From NCBI RefSeq assembly GCF_024199905.1, contig NZ_JANAFB010000009.1, positions 27,034 to 91,033 on the forward strand: a stretch of DNA of 64,000 nt, given 5' to 3'. Shown in pieces: positions 28,033 through 37,522 of this stretch (positions within the stretch are counted from its first letter, which is position 1; the number at the start of each line of letters is the position of its first letter). Position numbers and translations under genes: made by a program. This DNA comes from Rothia santali. Its GTDB lineage: Bacteria; Actinomycetota; Actinomycetes; Actinomycetales; Micrococcaceae. The notes below the pieces were generated by a model. It made no database searches. It had not been told where the DNA came from and saw only the letters and a list, made by a program, of their open reading frames with translations.

Positions 28033-28650
28033 ATGTCAGATGCCTCGAAGCAGCCGCCGCTGGACCCGGGACGGGACGAGGAGAGTCCGGACCCCGGCCG
28101 CCGGGAGGACCCCGGCGTGCCGGGCCACCCGAGCAGGACCCGCCGGTGCCGGGACGGCCCGAGCACGAGCCACCGATCCCCGGCCGCCCCGAGCACGAAA
28201 ACCCGGTGCCCGGCCGCCCGGAGCACGAGCCGCCGGTCCCCGGCCGACCCGAGCAGGACCCGCCGGTCCCGGGGCGGCCGGACGAGCCCGAGACCCCGGC
28301 AGCCCCGGCCCCCCCGCGCGTCCCGGGGTCCCCGGACCGTCCGGACGACCCCTCCGCCCCCGAGGAGCCGGAGGCCCCGCCGGCGGGCAGCCCCGGATCC
28401 CCGGTGGCGACCCCGGCCCGCGCATCCCGGCGGCGACCCCGGCCCGCGCCTGCCGGGCCGCCACGTCGCGCCGGAGGACCCCTCCTCGCCCAACGGACCC
28501 GACGAGACCGCCCCGCCGGCCGATCCCGAGAGCCCCGGTCGGCAGACGCCCGCGGGGGACCCCGGACCGGGGTCGCCGCGGCCCCCGAGCCGTCCCGACG
28601 AGGGGGAGCCCGAGCGCCCCGCGGGACCGGGGCCCGCTCCGCAGCCGTGA
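28033..28650 (+). pseudogene. Proline-rich repeat protein, frame broken twice
   Basis: ATG 28033 opens MSDASKQPPLDPGRDEE. After about 30 codons the frame slips by one base (near 28125). The middle (28110-28310) then encodes five copies of an 11-residue repeat of the type PGRPEHEPPV. Near 28400 the first frame resumes (GPDETAPPADPESPG) and ends at TGA 28650. Across both slips the repeat keeps coding sense, so an intact Pro/Gly/Glu-rich protein of about 205 residues is plausible. No known family. It could also be noncoding GC-rich sequence. Confidence 0.35.
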
Positions 28651-28696
28651 TAATTTGTCAGCCTGTCACCCGTCCCGCCGCGGCGGGACGGGTGAC
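28651..28696 (+). promoter_or_regulatory. lsr2 upstream element: -10-like box and 32-bp perfect palindrome
   Basis: TAATTT at 28651 could be a -10 box. A perfect 32-bp inverted repeat (28665-28696, left arm GTCACCCGTCCCGCCG) begins a few bases later. It has no T run on the plus strand, so it is a poor terminator for that strand. If TAATTT is used, the lsr2 mRNA would begin with this hairpin. Confidence 0.45.
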
Positions 28697-28750
28697 GCCG
28701 GCATTCATGGAATCAGCGCCGCGCGAGCGGACGCGAGTGAGGAGAAGCTC

Positions 28751-29089
28751 TTGGCACAGAAGGTCAACGTCATCCTGGAGGACGACCTGGACGGGGGCGC
28801 CGCCGCCGAGACGGTGCGGTTCTCCCTGGACGGCAAGCAGTACGAGATGGACCTCTCCGCCGAGAACGCCGAGCGCCTGCGCGCGGAGCTGCGCCCCTTC
28901 GCCGAGAAGGCCCGGCGGGTCAAGCCCCGCTCCGGCCGCGGGGCCGCGCAGGCCGAATCCGCGCCCCGCTCGGGCGAGACCGCCCGGATCCGGCAGTGGG
29001 CCAAGGACAACGGATACGAGATCTCGGATCGCGGCCGCATCCACAAGGACGTCCGCGAGGCCTACCGCGCCGCGCAGCAGGCGGCCTGA
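28751..29089 (+). CDS. lsr2: Lsr2 nucleoid-associated protein
   Basis: The protein has 112 residues. The N-terminal dimerisation domain begins AQKVNVILEDDLDGG. The C-terminal DNA-binding domain has IRQWAKDNGYEISDRGRIHKDVREAY, whose RGR loop inserts into the minor groove of AT-rich DNA. Lsr2 silences horizontally acquired genes and compacts the chromosome. The start is TTG, 6 nt after a GAGGAG. A strong terminator follows. Confidence 0.94.
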   Translation: MAQKVNVILEDDLDGGAAAETVRFSLDGKQYEMDLSAENAERLRAELRPFAEKARRVKPRSGRGAAQAESAPRSGETARIRQWAKDNGYEISDRGRIHKDVREAYRAAQQAA

Positions 29090-29119
29090 GGCGTCGCCGC
29101 GCCCGGCGCGGCCTGTCAC

Positions 29120-29176
29120 CCGCGAGGGCGGGCGGAGGAGCACGAGGTGCTCTCCCGCCCGCCCTCGCGGCGTTTT
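29120..29176 (+). terminator. lsr2 terminator
   Basis: A 16-bp GC-rich stem (29120-29135 with 29155-29170), with a smaller GAGCAC/GTGCTC hairpin inside the loop, followed by CGTTTT. Confidence 0.8.
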
Positions 29177-29216
29177 CGGGTCCGCGAAGGTCCGGGGGAT
29201 GTCCCTCGGCAAGAAA

Positions 29217-29238
29217 ATTGAGTCGAGCTCGCTCAAGT
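29217..29238. promoter_or_regulatory. HAIR-like HspR box 1 (dnaK)
   Basis: TTGAGT and CTCAAG are separated by 8 bases, one mismatch from the HAIR consensus CTTGAGT-N7-ACTCAAG. It lies just upstream of the -35 of the dnaK promoter. Confidence 0.8.
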
Positions 29239-29241
29239 CTC

Positions 29242-29269
29242 TTGACATCACCGAAGAACGTGGCAGACT
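29242..29269 (+). promoter_or_regulatory. dnaK promoter
   Basis: TTGACA at 29242-29247 and CAGACT at 29264-29269 with a 16-base spacer. The -10 overlaps the second HAIR box, so bound HspR would block RNA polymerase. Confidence 0.75.
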
Positions 29270-29288
29270 TGAGTCAGGAAAACTCAAG
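29268..29288. promoter_or_regulatory. HAIR box 2, perfect HspR site (dnaK)
   Basis: CTTGAGT-N7-ACTCAAG matches the published HAIR consensus without a mismatch. It overlaps the end of the -10 element and covers the transcription start. The repressor HspR is encoded at the end of the same operon. Confidence 0.92.
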
Positions 29289-29294
29289 AAGTGA

Positions 29295-31226
<1,932 letters not shown>

Positions 31227-31228
31227 TC

Positions 31229-31843
31229 ATGGCCAACAGCGAGAACACCCAGAACCCCGAGAGCAACGACCCGCTGGAGGACGCCTTCAACGCCCCCGAC
31301 GCAGAAGGCGCTCCCGAGGCCGAAGGTGCGGATGCTGGAGCCACCGCGGAGGAGGCGCCGGCGGCCGGGGAGGCCGCCGACGCCGCCGAGGCGGAGTTCA
31401 TCGAGAACCCCGACTCCGAGGCCGAGAAGCTGGCCAACGAGCGCCTCGAGGACCTGCGCCGCCTGCAGGCCGAGTTCCAGAACTTCCGGAACCGGTCGCA
31501 GCGCGAGAAGGACCAGCTCCGCGAGTTCGTGGTCGCCGACGTGCTCGGCTCCCTGCTCCCGGTGATCGACGACATCGACGCCGCCCGGAAGCACGGGGAC
31601 CTGACCGACGGCCCCTTCGCCGCCATCGCCGCCAAGCTGCAGGAGGCGCTCACCAAGCAGGGCCTCGAGGCCTACGGCGAGGTGGGGGAGGACTTCGACC
31701 CGAAGATCCACGAGGCGGTCATGCAGCAGCCGACCAGCGAGGTCGCTCCCGACCAGGTCTCCCTGGTCCTGCGCAGCGGCTACAAGGTCAAGGACCGCGT
31801 GGTCCGCGCGGCCCAGGTGGCCGTGGCGGTCGAGGAGTCCTGA
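31229..31843 (+). CDS. grpE: Nucleotide exchange factor GrpE
   Basis: The protein has 204 residues. An acidic, Ala-rich N-terminus (1-65) is followed by a long coiled coil (EKLANERLEDLRRLQAEFQNFRNRSQREK) and a C-terminal beta domain with DPKIHEAVMQQPT. It releases ADP from DnaK. It begins 2 bases after the dnaK stop. Confidence 0.95.
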   Translation: MANSENTQNPESNDPLEDAFNAPDAEGAPEAEGADAGATAEEAPAAGEAADAAEAEFIENPDSEAEKLANERLEDLRRLQAEFQNFRNRSQREKDQLREFVVADVLGSLLPVIDDIDAARKHGDLTDGPFAAIAAKLQEALTKQGLEAYGEVGEDFDPKIHEAVMQQPTSEVAPDQVSLVLRSGYKVKDRVVRAAQVAVAVEES

Positions 31844-31880
31844 CCGGAGTCCCGATCGGCCGCCCGATCCAGTGACCGTC

Positions 31881-31943
31881 GACGCCGGGGTGCCCCGGTT
31901 CCGTCCCTCGCCGGGACGGGACCGGCCCCCGGCGTCGTCGTTT
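31881..31943 (+). terminator. Strong nested hairpin between grpE and dnaJ
   Basis: An outer 10-bp stem GACGCCGGGG/CCCCGGCGTC encloses a 13-bp stem (31895-31907 with 31913-31925, one G-U pair). A short T stretch follows. It probably ends many dnaK-grpE transcripts before dnaJ. Confidence 0.65.
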
Positions 31944-31960
31944 CCGGGCCCGGGGCGGGG

Positions 31961-31966
31961 CAGAAT
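31961..31966 (+). promoter_or_regulatory. -10 element of internal dnaJ promoter
   Basis: CAGAAT, 7 nt before ATG 31974. It lies directly after the hairpin that may terminate the upstream transcript. Confidence 0.4.
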
Positions 31967-31973
31967 GCACACT

Positions 31974-32009
31974 ATGAACGACTTCACGAAAGGAGGCGTC
32001 GATGGCTAG
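31974..32009 (+). CDS. Possible 11-residue leader peptide overlapping dnaJ start
   Basis: ATG 31974 opens MNDFTKGGVDG, ending in TAG inside the second and third codons of dnaJ. The dnaJ Shine-Dalgarno AAAGGAGG lies within it and encodes Lys-Gly-Gly. The ATG is 7 nt after a -10-like box, so it could be translated as a leaderless frame. Ribosomes ending here would be placed on the dnaJ start. Not seen in any family I know; inferred only from layout. Confidence 0.3.
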   Translation: MNDFTKGGVDG

Positions 32010-33012
32010 CGAGAACTGGCTTGAGAAAGACTTCTACAAGGTTCTGGGCGTCTCCAAGGACGCCAGCCAGGACGACATCAAGAAGGCCTACCGGAAGCTG
32101 GCCCGCAAGTACCACCCGGATCAGAACCCCGGGGACCAGGCCGCCGAGAAGCGCTTCAAGGAGATCTCCGAGGCCAACACGGTGCTCGGCGACCCGGAGG
32201 AGCGCAAGCAGTACGACTCGATCCGGGCCATGGGCTCCGGGGCGCGCTTCAGCGCCGGCGCCGGCGGCCAGGGCGGTCCCACGGGGGCGGGCGGGTTCGA
32301 GGACCTGTTCGGCGACATCTTCGGCGGCCACCGCGCCTCCCCGGGCTACGGCGGGGGCGGGCCGCGGGTCCAGTACTCCTCCGGCGGCGGGGACCCCTTC
32401 GCTGACCTCTTCGGCGGGGGCGGCCGCGGCGGCTACGGCGGCAGTCCCTTCGGCGCCCCGCCGCCCCAGCCCACGCCCGACGCCGAGGCGCAGGTGACCG
32501 TCGACTTCGGGCAGTCCCTCGAGGGCGCTAAGGTCCGCGTGCGGCGGCCCGACGGCAGCACCACCACGGTGCGGCTCCCCCAGGGGGTCCGCGACGGGCA
32601 GAAGGTGCGCCTGCGCGGCAAGGGCAACTCCGGCCCGGGCGGCACGTCCGACCTGATCGTGACCGTGCACGTGCGCCCGCACGAGGTCTTCGAGCGCTCC
32701 GGCGAGGACCTGACCCTCCACGTCCCGGTGACGGTGGAGGAGGCGACGCTGGGCACCGTCCTGACGGTCCCGACGCCCGACGGCTCGACCGTGCGGCTGC
32801 GCCTGGCCCCGGGTCAGGAGCCCGGCAAGCGCATGCGCGTCAAGGGCCGCGGCGTCAAGACCGCCAAGCGCACGGGCAACCTCTACGTGATCCCGGAGGT
32901 CCGGGTCCCCACGGGGCTGAGCCCCGAGGCCGAGGAGGCGCTGCACCGCTTCACCGAGCTCGCGGAGCAGCCGGATCCCCGGAGCGCCCTGTTCGAGAAG
33001 GCGAAGGTGTGA
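32002..33012 (+). CDS. dnaJ: Chaperone DnaJ, zinc-finger-less type
   Basis: The protein has 336 residues. The J domain (1-72) carries the HPD motif at 38-40. A long Gly-rich linker (75-150) follows, then two beta-sandwich substrate-binding domains. The CxxCxGxG zinc repeats are missing, so this is the CbpA/DnaJ1-like class usually found in the actinobacterial dnaK operon. It stimulates DnaK ATP hydrolysis. ATG lies 5 nt after AAAGGAGG. Confidence 0.94.
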   Translation: MASENWLEKDFYKVLGVSKDASQDDIKKAYRKLARKYHPDQNPGDQAAEKRFKEISEANTVLGDPEERKQYDSIRAMGSGARFSAGAGGQGGPTGAGGFEDLFGDIFGGHRASPGYGGGGPRVQYSSGGGDPFADLFGGGGRGGYGGSPFGAPPPQPTPDAEAQVTVDFGQSLEGAKVRVRRPDGSTTTVRLPQGVRDGQKVRLRGKGNSGPGGTSDLIVTVHVRPHEVFERSGEDLTLHVPVTVEEATLGTVLTVPTPDGSTVRLRLAPGQEPGKRMRVKGRGVKTAKRTGNLYVIPEVRVPTGLSPEAEEALHRFTELAEQPDPRSALFEKAKV

Positions 33013-33018
33013 TCGTCC

Positions 33019-33465
33019 ATGCACTTCAGTGACGCCAACCAGCCGCTCTTCGTGATCTCGGTGGCCGCTGAACTCGCGGAGATGCACCCCCAGACCCTCC
33101 GGCAGTACGACCGGATGGGCCTGGTCACCCCCTCGCGGCTCCCGGGGCGGGCGCGCCGCTACTCGCAGCGCGACGTCGAGCGGCTGCAGCAGATCCAGCG
33201 GCTCTCCCACGAGGGGGTCTCGCTCGAGGGCATCAAGCGGGTCCTGCAGCTGGAGAACCAGGTGGACGCCCTGCAGTCGCGGGTGCGCGAGCTGACCGCG
33301 GAGCTGCAGCACGCGCGAGACCAGCTGGAGGAGTCGAGCCGGATCTTCGCGGCGGGGTTGGGGGGCGACGTCGTCCGGCTCGGCCGCGGCCAGCGCCCCG
33401 CGGCGCGCAAGTACTCCCGGGCGCTGATGCTCTACGACCCGGAGCGGCGGGGGCCCGCGAGGTAA
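33019..33465 (+). CDS. hspR: Heat-shock repressor HspR (MerR family)
   Basis: The protein has 148 residues. The MerR-type winged helix is residues 10-80 (VISVAAELAEMHPQTLRQYDRMGLVTPSRLPGRARRYSQRDVERL). A coiled coil (about 82-112) mediates dimerisation. HspR binds HAIR boxes together with DnaK and represses dnaK and clpB. Both targets have HAIR sites in this window. It starts 6 bases after dnaJ. Confidence 0.95.
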   Translation: MHFSDANQPLFVISVAAELAEMHPQTLRQYDRMGLVTPSRLPGRARRYSQRDVERLQQIQRLSHEGVSLEGIKRVLQLENQVDALQSRVRELTAELQHARDQLEESSRIFAAGLGGDVVRLGRGQRPAARKYSRALMLYDPERRGPAR

Positions 33466-33487
33466 CGGTCTCGTTAACCGGCGTGCC

Positions 33488-33522
33488 GGGAGGGCCCCGT
33501 GGATTGCCGGGGGGCCTCCCGT
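33488..33522 (+). terminator. Terminator of the dnaK operon
   Basis: GGGAGGGCCCC pairs with GGGGCCTCCC (one bulge) around a 12-base loop, then GTTCC. It lies 23 bases after hspR. Confidence 0.6.
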
Positions 33523-33526
33523 TCCC

Positions 33527-33554
33527 TAGTGTGATCTAGACAATCATCGATCAC
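33527..33554 (+). promoter_or_regulatory. -10 box and dyad upstream of AGCS symporter
   Basis: TAGTGT is a possible -10. The overlapping dyad GTGATC-N12-GATCAC (33531-33554) covers the likely transcription start and could be an operator. Confidence 0.35.
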
Positions 33555-33571
33555 GCGAGACGAGGCGGCCC

Positions 33572-35020
33572 GTGCTGGAGCAACTTGAGACAGTCCTAGG
33601 GGAGATCAGCGGCGTGGTGTGGGGGCCCTTCCTCCTCATTCCGCTCCTACTGGGGACGGGGGCCTGGCTCACGTACCGGCTCCGCGGCATCCAGTTCACC
33701 AAGCTGGCGTCCGCGCTGCGCCTGGCGTTCTTCGACCGGAAGGACGCCGGCGCCGAGGGAGGGGACATCTCGCAGTTCCAGGCCCTGACCACCGCGCTGG
33801 CGGCGACCGTGGGCACGGGCAACATCGTGGGCGTCGCGACGGCGATCTCCGTCGGGGGCCCCGGGGCGCTGTTCTGGATGTGGGTCACCGCCCTGCTGGG
33901 CATGGCCTCGAAGTACTCCGAGGCCTTCCTCGGCGTCAGGTTCCGGACCAAGGACGCCAAGGGTGAGGTCTCCGGCGGGCCGCAGTACTACCTGCAGCGG
34001 GGGATCCGCGGCGGGTTCGGGAAGTTCCTGGCCCTGTTCTTCGCGATCGCCGCGGTGATCGCCTCCTTCGGCATCGGCAACATGACCCAGGGCAACTCGA
34101 TCGCGACCAACGTGGAGGACTCCTTCGGCTTCCCGGTCTGGATCACCGGGGCGGTGCTGGCCGTCCTGACCCTCCTGGTGCTGGTCGGCGGCATCAAGTC
34201 CATCGGCAAGGTGACCTCGGCCCTGGTGCCGGTCATGATCCTGTTCTACGTGCTGGGGGCCCTCTACATCCTGGCCGTGAACGTCGTCGACATCCCGGCG
34301 GCCCTCGGCCTCATCTTCACGAGCGCCTTCACCGGCCACGCCGCCGCGGGCGGCTTCCTCGGCTCCACGATCATGCTGGCCGTGCAGATGGGCGTGGCCC
34401 GCGGCATCTTCTCCAACGAGTCGGGCATGGGCTCGGCGGCCATCGCGGCCGCGGCGGCCAACACCACCCACCCGGTGCGCCAGGGCCTGGTGTCCATGAC
34501 GCAGACCTTCATCGACACGATCATCGTGGTCAGCTGCACCGGCCTGGTCATCATCACCACCGGCGTGTGGGACCAGGGCGAGGAGTCCGCCGGCGTCATG
34601 ACCAACCTCGCCTTCGGGCACGGCCTGCCGGGGGAGTCCGGCGGCCTCATCGTGACCGTCGGCCTCGTGCTCTTCGCCTACTCGACCATCCTGGGCTGGG
34701 CGTACTACGGGGAGCGCAACGTCGAGCGGCTGGTCGGGCGCCGCGGGGTGATGCCGTACCGCGTCTTCTTCTCCGTGATCGTCTTCATCGGGGCGACCGT
34801 GCCGCTCAGCCTGGTCTGGACGTTCTCCGACCTCGCCAACGGCCTGATGGCGCTGCCCAACCTGCTGGGGCTGCTGATCCTCTCGGGCCTGATCGCCCGC
34901 GAGACCCGACACTACCTCCTCAACGACCCCCGGCTGCTGGCGGACAAGGCGCAGGTGGACGCGTTCATGGAGGGCCGGCCGGGCGCCATCGACGCCTACG
35001 AGCCGGTCGGCCGCCGGTAG
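33572..35020 (+). CDS. Alanine/glycine:cation symporter (AGCS family)
   Basis: The protein has 482 residues and 11-12 helices. TVGTGNIVGVATAISVGGPGALFWMWVTALLGMASKYSE is the AGCS signature, and GGFLGSTIMLAVQMGVARGIFSNESGMGSA the second conserved block. It imports alanine or glycine with Na+ or H+. GTG start after a purine-rich stretch (GAGACGAGG). It converges on trmB with a shared hairpin between. Confidence 0.93.
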   Translation: MLEQLETVLGEISGVVWGPFLLIPLLLGTGAWLTYRLRGIQFTKLASALRLAFFDRKDAGAEGGDISQFQALTTALAATVGTGNIVGVATAISVGGPGALFWMWVTALLGMASKYSEAFLGVRFRTKDAKGEVSGGPQYYLQRGIRGGFGKFLALFFAIAAVIASFGIGNMTQGNSIATNVEDSFGFPVWITGAVLAVLTLLVLVGGIKSIGKVTSALVPVMILFYVLGALYILAVNVVDIPAALGLIFTSAFTGHAAAGGFLGSTIMLAVQMGVARGIFSNESGMGSAAIAAAAANTTHPVRQGLVSMTQTFIDTIIVVSCTGLVIITTGVWDQGEESAGVMTNLAFGHGLPGESGGLIVTVGLVLFAYSTILGWAYYGERNVERLVGRRGVMPYRVFFSVIVFIGATVPLSLVWTFSDLANGLMALPNLLGLLILSGLIARETRHYLLNDPRLLADKAQVDAFMEGRPGAIDAYEPVGRR

Positions 35021-35037
35021 GCCGCCCGGAGCACCCC

Positions 35038-35088
35038 CTCACGCGCGAGGCCCCCTTCCCTGCTGGGGAAGGGGGCCTCGCGCGTGAG
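35038..35088. terminator. Bidirectional terminator, 23-bp perfect stem
   Basis: 35038-35060 pairs perfectly with 35066-35088 around a 5-base loop. It sits between convergent AGCS and trmB genes and probably serves both, though neither side has a long T run. Confidence 0.75.
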
Positions 35089-35124
35089 GTCGGGCGCCGG
35101 GGCGGTCCGACGCCGGCTCCGGGC

Positions 35125-35874
35125 TCAGACGCGCCGGTAGGTCAGGTCGTGGGCGCGGCGCCCCGCCTCGCCGGCCTTGCGCTCGAAGCTGGTGAGGATC
35201 CGGCCCTCCCAGCGCGGCGACCAGCCGCCCTCGGGGTCCGCCTCGGTCGCCCCGGCGCCGGGGAAGACGTTCTCGAAGTCCGCCGAGGCCTCCAGGACCT
35301 CGCGCATGACCAGCGCGTACTCCTCCCAGTCGGTGGCCAGGCGCCACAGCCCGCCCGGTTTGAGCACGCGGGCCGCCTTGGCCGCGAAGTCGGGCGAGAC
35401 CAGGCGGCGCTTGTGGTGGCGCTTCTTGTGCCAGGGGTCCGGGAAGAACACCCACAGCTCGTCGACGCCGTCCTCGGGCAGCAGGTGGTCCAGCACCTCG
35501 GGCGCGTTGGCCTGCACGCAGCGGACGTTCTCGACGCCGGCCTGGCCCATCTTCAGCAGGAGGTCGGCGATCCCGGGGGTGTAGACCTCCACCGCCAGGT
35601 AGTCGTTCTCCGGGTGCTGCGAGGCGGCGCTCACCACTGCCTCGCCGAGCCCGGAGCCGATCTCGACGACCAGGGGAGCGCGGCGACCGTAGACGCGCTC
35701 CTGGTCGAAGGAGGCCCCGGCGGCCACGGAGGTGTCGGTGAGCTCGCGGGGCACCTCCAGGACGTGGGTGGGGGAGTAGGTGTCCCAGGCGTTCTGCCGG
35801 CGGGCCGTCAGCCGGTCTCCGCGCCGCACGAAGGAGTACGGCTGGCGGTGGAACTTCTGCGGTACCTCGTTCAT
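35125..35874 (-). CDS. trmB: tRNA (guanine46-N7-)-methyltransferase
   Basis: The protein has 249 residues. The SAM-binding motif VVEIGSGLGEAVV, then YLAVEVYTPGIADLL and VFFPDPWHKKRHHKRRLVSPDF, are the TrmB hallmarks, including the PDPWHKKRHHKRR catalytic/RNA-binding loop. It methylates G46 of tRNA variable loops. I chose ATG 35874 over an in-frame ATG 12 bases upstream because AGGGG sits 4 nt before it. Confidence 0.94.
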   Translation of the reverse strand: MNEVPQKFHRQPYSFVRRGDRLTARRQNAWDTYSPTHVLEVPRELTDTSVAAGASFDQERVYGRRAPLVVEIGSGLGEAVVSAASQHPENDYLAVEVYTPGIADLLLKMGQAGVENVRCVQANAPEVLDHLLPEDGVDELWVFFPDPWHKKRHHKRRLVSPDFAAKAARVLKPGGLWRLATDWEEYALVMREVLEASADFENVFPGAGATEADPEGGWSPRWEGRILTSFERKAGEAGRRAHDLTYRRV

Positions 35875-35961
35875 GGATCCCCTCATCGGTGGTGCGGCGG
35901 CGTCGTGCCGGTCATGCGGCGTTCAGCTTACAGCACGCCCCGCGGGGCCGCCTCGGGCACG

Positions 35962-36013
35962 ACGCCGCCCGCCCACCCCGGCGCGCGTCGGGCGAGGGGT
36001 GGGCGGGCGGCGT
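35962..36013. terminator. GC-rich hairpin downstream of DoxX-like gene
   Basis: An 18-bp perfect stem (35962-35979 with 35996-36013) around a 16-base loop. It lies between the DoxX-like gene and trmB, both on the minus strand. The T-rich side (CGTTTC) lies on the plus strand. Confidence 0.6.
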
Positions 36014-36055
36014 TTCGGGGTGCGGGCGGACTGGGGTCCGCCCGGCGGGGTCCGG

Positions 36056-36481
36056 CTACTTCTTCTTGCGCTTCTTGCCCTTGCCCTGGATGAGCAGGGC
36101 CAGGGCGATGGCGGCCAGCCAGGAGTCCTTCGCGACCGGGGTCCCGGACTGGGAGGGGCGGACGCCGTCGTCGAGGGTCATGTCCTCGGTGCGGAAGTAC
36201 ATGGTGAGCATGCCGGCGGAGAACGCGCCGAGCGCGAGGCCCGCGAGGCGGTTGGGGAAGATCGGGGTGAGCAGGGTCGCGCCGACGGCCATCTCGGAGT
36301 AGGCCAGCGCCTTGCCGAAGGTCGCGGCGTCGAGGTCCTTCACGGCCGGGAACGCGTTGGCGGCCATCGACTGCAGGTACCCCGCGGAGTCGGCGTCGAG
36401 CTCGAGCTTGCTGATGCCCGAGTTGAGGATGAATGCGCCCGGGATGCCGCGCAGGGCGGCGTTGGCGAGGTTGAAAGCCAT
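36056..36481 (-). CDS. DoxX-like small membrane protein
   Basis: The protein has 141 residues with about four hydrophobic segments. GAFILNSGISKLELDADSAGYLQ and the later YSEMAVGATLLTPIFPNRLAGLAL recall DoxX-type quinone-oxidoreductase-related membrane proteins. The C-terminus is a poly-basic GKGKKRKKK tail. GAGAAGG precedes ATG 36481 by 7 nt. Function not known. Confidence 0.7.
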   Translation of the reverse strand: MAFNLANAALRGIPGAFILNSGISKLELDADSAGYLQSMAANAFPAVKDLDAATFGKALAYSEMAVGATLLTPIFPNRLAGLALGAFSAGMLTMYFRTEDMTLDDGVRPSQSGTPVAKDSWLAAIALALLIQGKGKKRKKK

Positions 36482-36809
36482 GATCGAATCCTTCTCTGCG
36501 GTGGTCCTGTGCAACTCGTGCGGGACGGCCTCGCGCCTCGCACTTAACTGATCAGCCTATACACAAGTCGGTTCCCGGGCGCCCGGGTCGGGGCGTGTTC
36601 TCCCGCCGAGAAGCCGCGTGACACCGCGGTCCCGTGCGCCGGGGGCCCGCGCCCCTGCACAGCGGACCCCCGCGCCCCTCCGCCGCGGGCCCGCGCCGCG
36701 GCGGGAGGGGCGCGGGGCCGGGGACGCGAAAGGACCCGGCGGCCGCTGCCCGGCCGCCGGGTCCTCCCCGTGTGGTGATGCCGGCCCGCGAGGGGCCGTT
36801 CGGCGCGTC
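36482..36809. other. Gene-free stretch between DoxX-like gene and dps
   Basis: 328 bases. The left end holds a probable minus-strand -10 (TAGGCT near 36550) for the DoxX-like gene. The middle has a large imperfect hairpin (about 36667-36717, one bulge) of nearly pure G and C. The right end has the dps terminator. No coding sense was seen. Confidence 0.6.
36732..36764 (-). terminator. dps terminator
   Basis: A perfect 14-bp stem (36732-36745 with 36751-36764), followed on the minus strand by CTTTCG. Confidence 0.75.
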
Positions 36810-37319
36810 CTACTTGTCCAGGACGCCCTCGTTGTTCTCCAGGTGGGCCCGGATGAACCACTGGAACTTCTCCAGCTCCGCGGTCTGGCCGATGAGGATG
36901 TCCTCGGTGACCGGGTCGATGTCGCGGGTCTTGGCCATCGCGACGCGGTGGTCCTCGATCAGGCCGGTGTAGACCGAGTCAAGGGCCTTCAGGTGCTCGC
37001 TGACCAGCGCGCGGCCCAGCTTGTAGTCATCCCAGTCGCGGGTCGCGACCAGGTCGCCGGGGGTGCCGTTGGGGGACACGCCCAGGGCGGCCATGCGCTC
37101 GGCCAGCTCGTCGGCGTAGCCGCGGACCAGGTCGATCTGCGGGTCGAGCATCTCGTGGACGCCGATGAAGTTGGGGCCCACCACGTTCCAGTGGGCGTGC
37201 TTGAGGGTGAGGTGGAGGTCGTTCAGCGCGTGCAGGCGCAGCTGCAGGACCTCGCCGACCTGGTGGCCGGCCTCGGTGGACAGGCCCGGGACGGTGAACG
37301 GCGCGTTCTTCTCAGACAT
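36810..37319 (-). CDS. dps: Dps-family ferritin-like DNA-protection protein
   Basis: The protein has 169 residues, a four-helix bundle. The ferroxidase residues lie in LKHAHWNVVGPNFIGVHEMLDPQIDLVRGYADELAERM, matching the HWN..H..D..E pattern of Dps. It stores iron as a dodecamer, using peroxide, and shields DNA. The Shine-Dalgarno is GGAAGGA. A Fur-like palindrome stands in its promoter. Confidence 0.92.
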   Translation of the reverse strand: MSEKNAPFTVPGLSTEAGHQVGEVLQLRLHALNDLHLTLKHAHWNVVGPNFIGVHEMLDPQIDLVRGYADELAERMAALGVSPNGTPGDLVATRDWDDYKLGRALVSEHLKALDSVYTGLIEDHRVAMAKTRDIDPVTEDILIGQTAELEKFQWFIRAHLENNEGVLDK

Positions 37320-37385
37320 GATCTTCCTTCCTGTGGACGCGGCCGCGGGCGGGGGTGTGATGCGGTCCCCGCCGGGCGACCTTCT

Positions 37386-37421
37386 GTTATGAATCATTCA
37401 TAACAACGTTATTATGAGTAA
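37386..37421 (-). promoter_or_regulatory. Fur-family-like palindrome in the dps promoter
   Basis: GTTATGAATCATTCATAAC (37386-37404) is a perfect 19-bp palindrome. Its core TATGAAT-C-ATTCATA has the 7-1-7 layout of Fur/PerR boxes. A second overlapping dyad (CATAA-N8-TTATG) continues to 37416. The stretch is strikingly AT-rich for this genome. On the minus strand TTGACG with a 17-base spacer to TTTACT lies just upstream. Confidence 0.6.
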
Positions 37422-37522
37422 ATCAGGATAGAGGGTCTCCGTCAAGCACCAGCGGCGAAGTTCTCCGGGCGAGAACGGGCTTGTCCGGTTGCGGCCGGTC
37501 GGCCTCGGGCGAGGGCGGCCGG

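Noticed and set aside
28146..29294. A 380-codon Arg/Pro-rich frame running across lsr2
   Set aside because: It overlaps lsr2 in another frame. Only its first part makes sense, as the repeat of the proline-rich locus.
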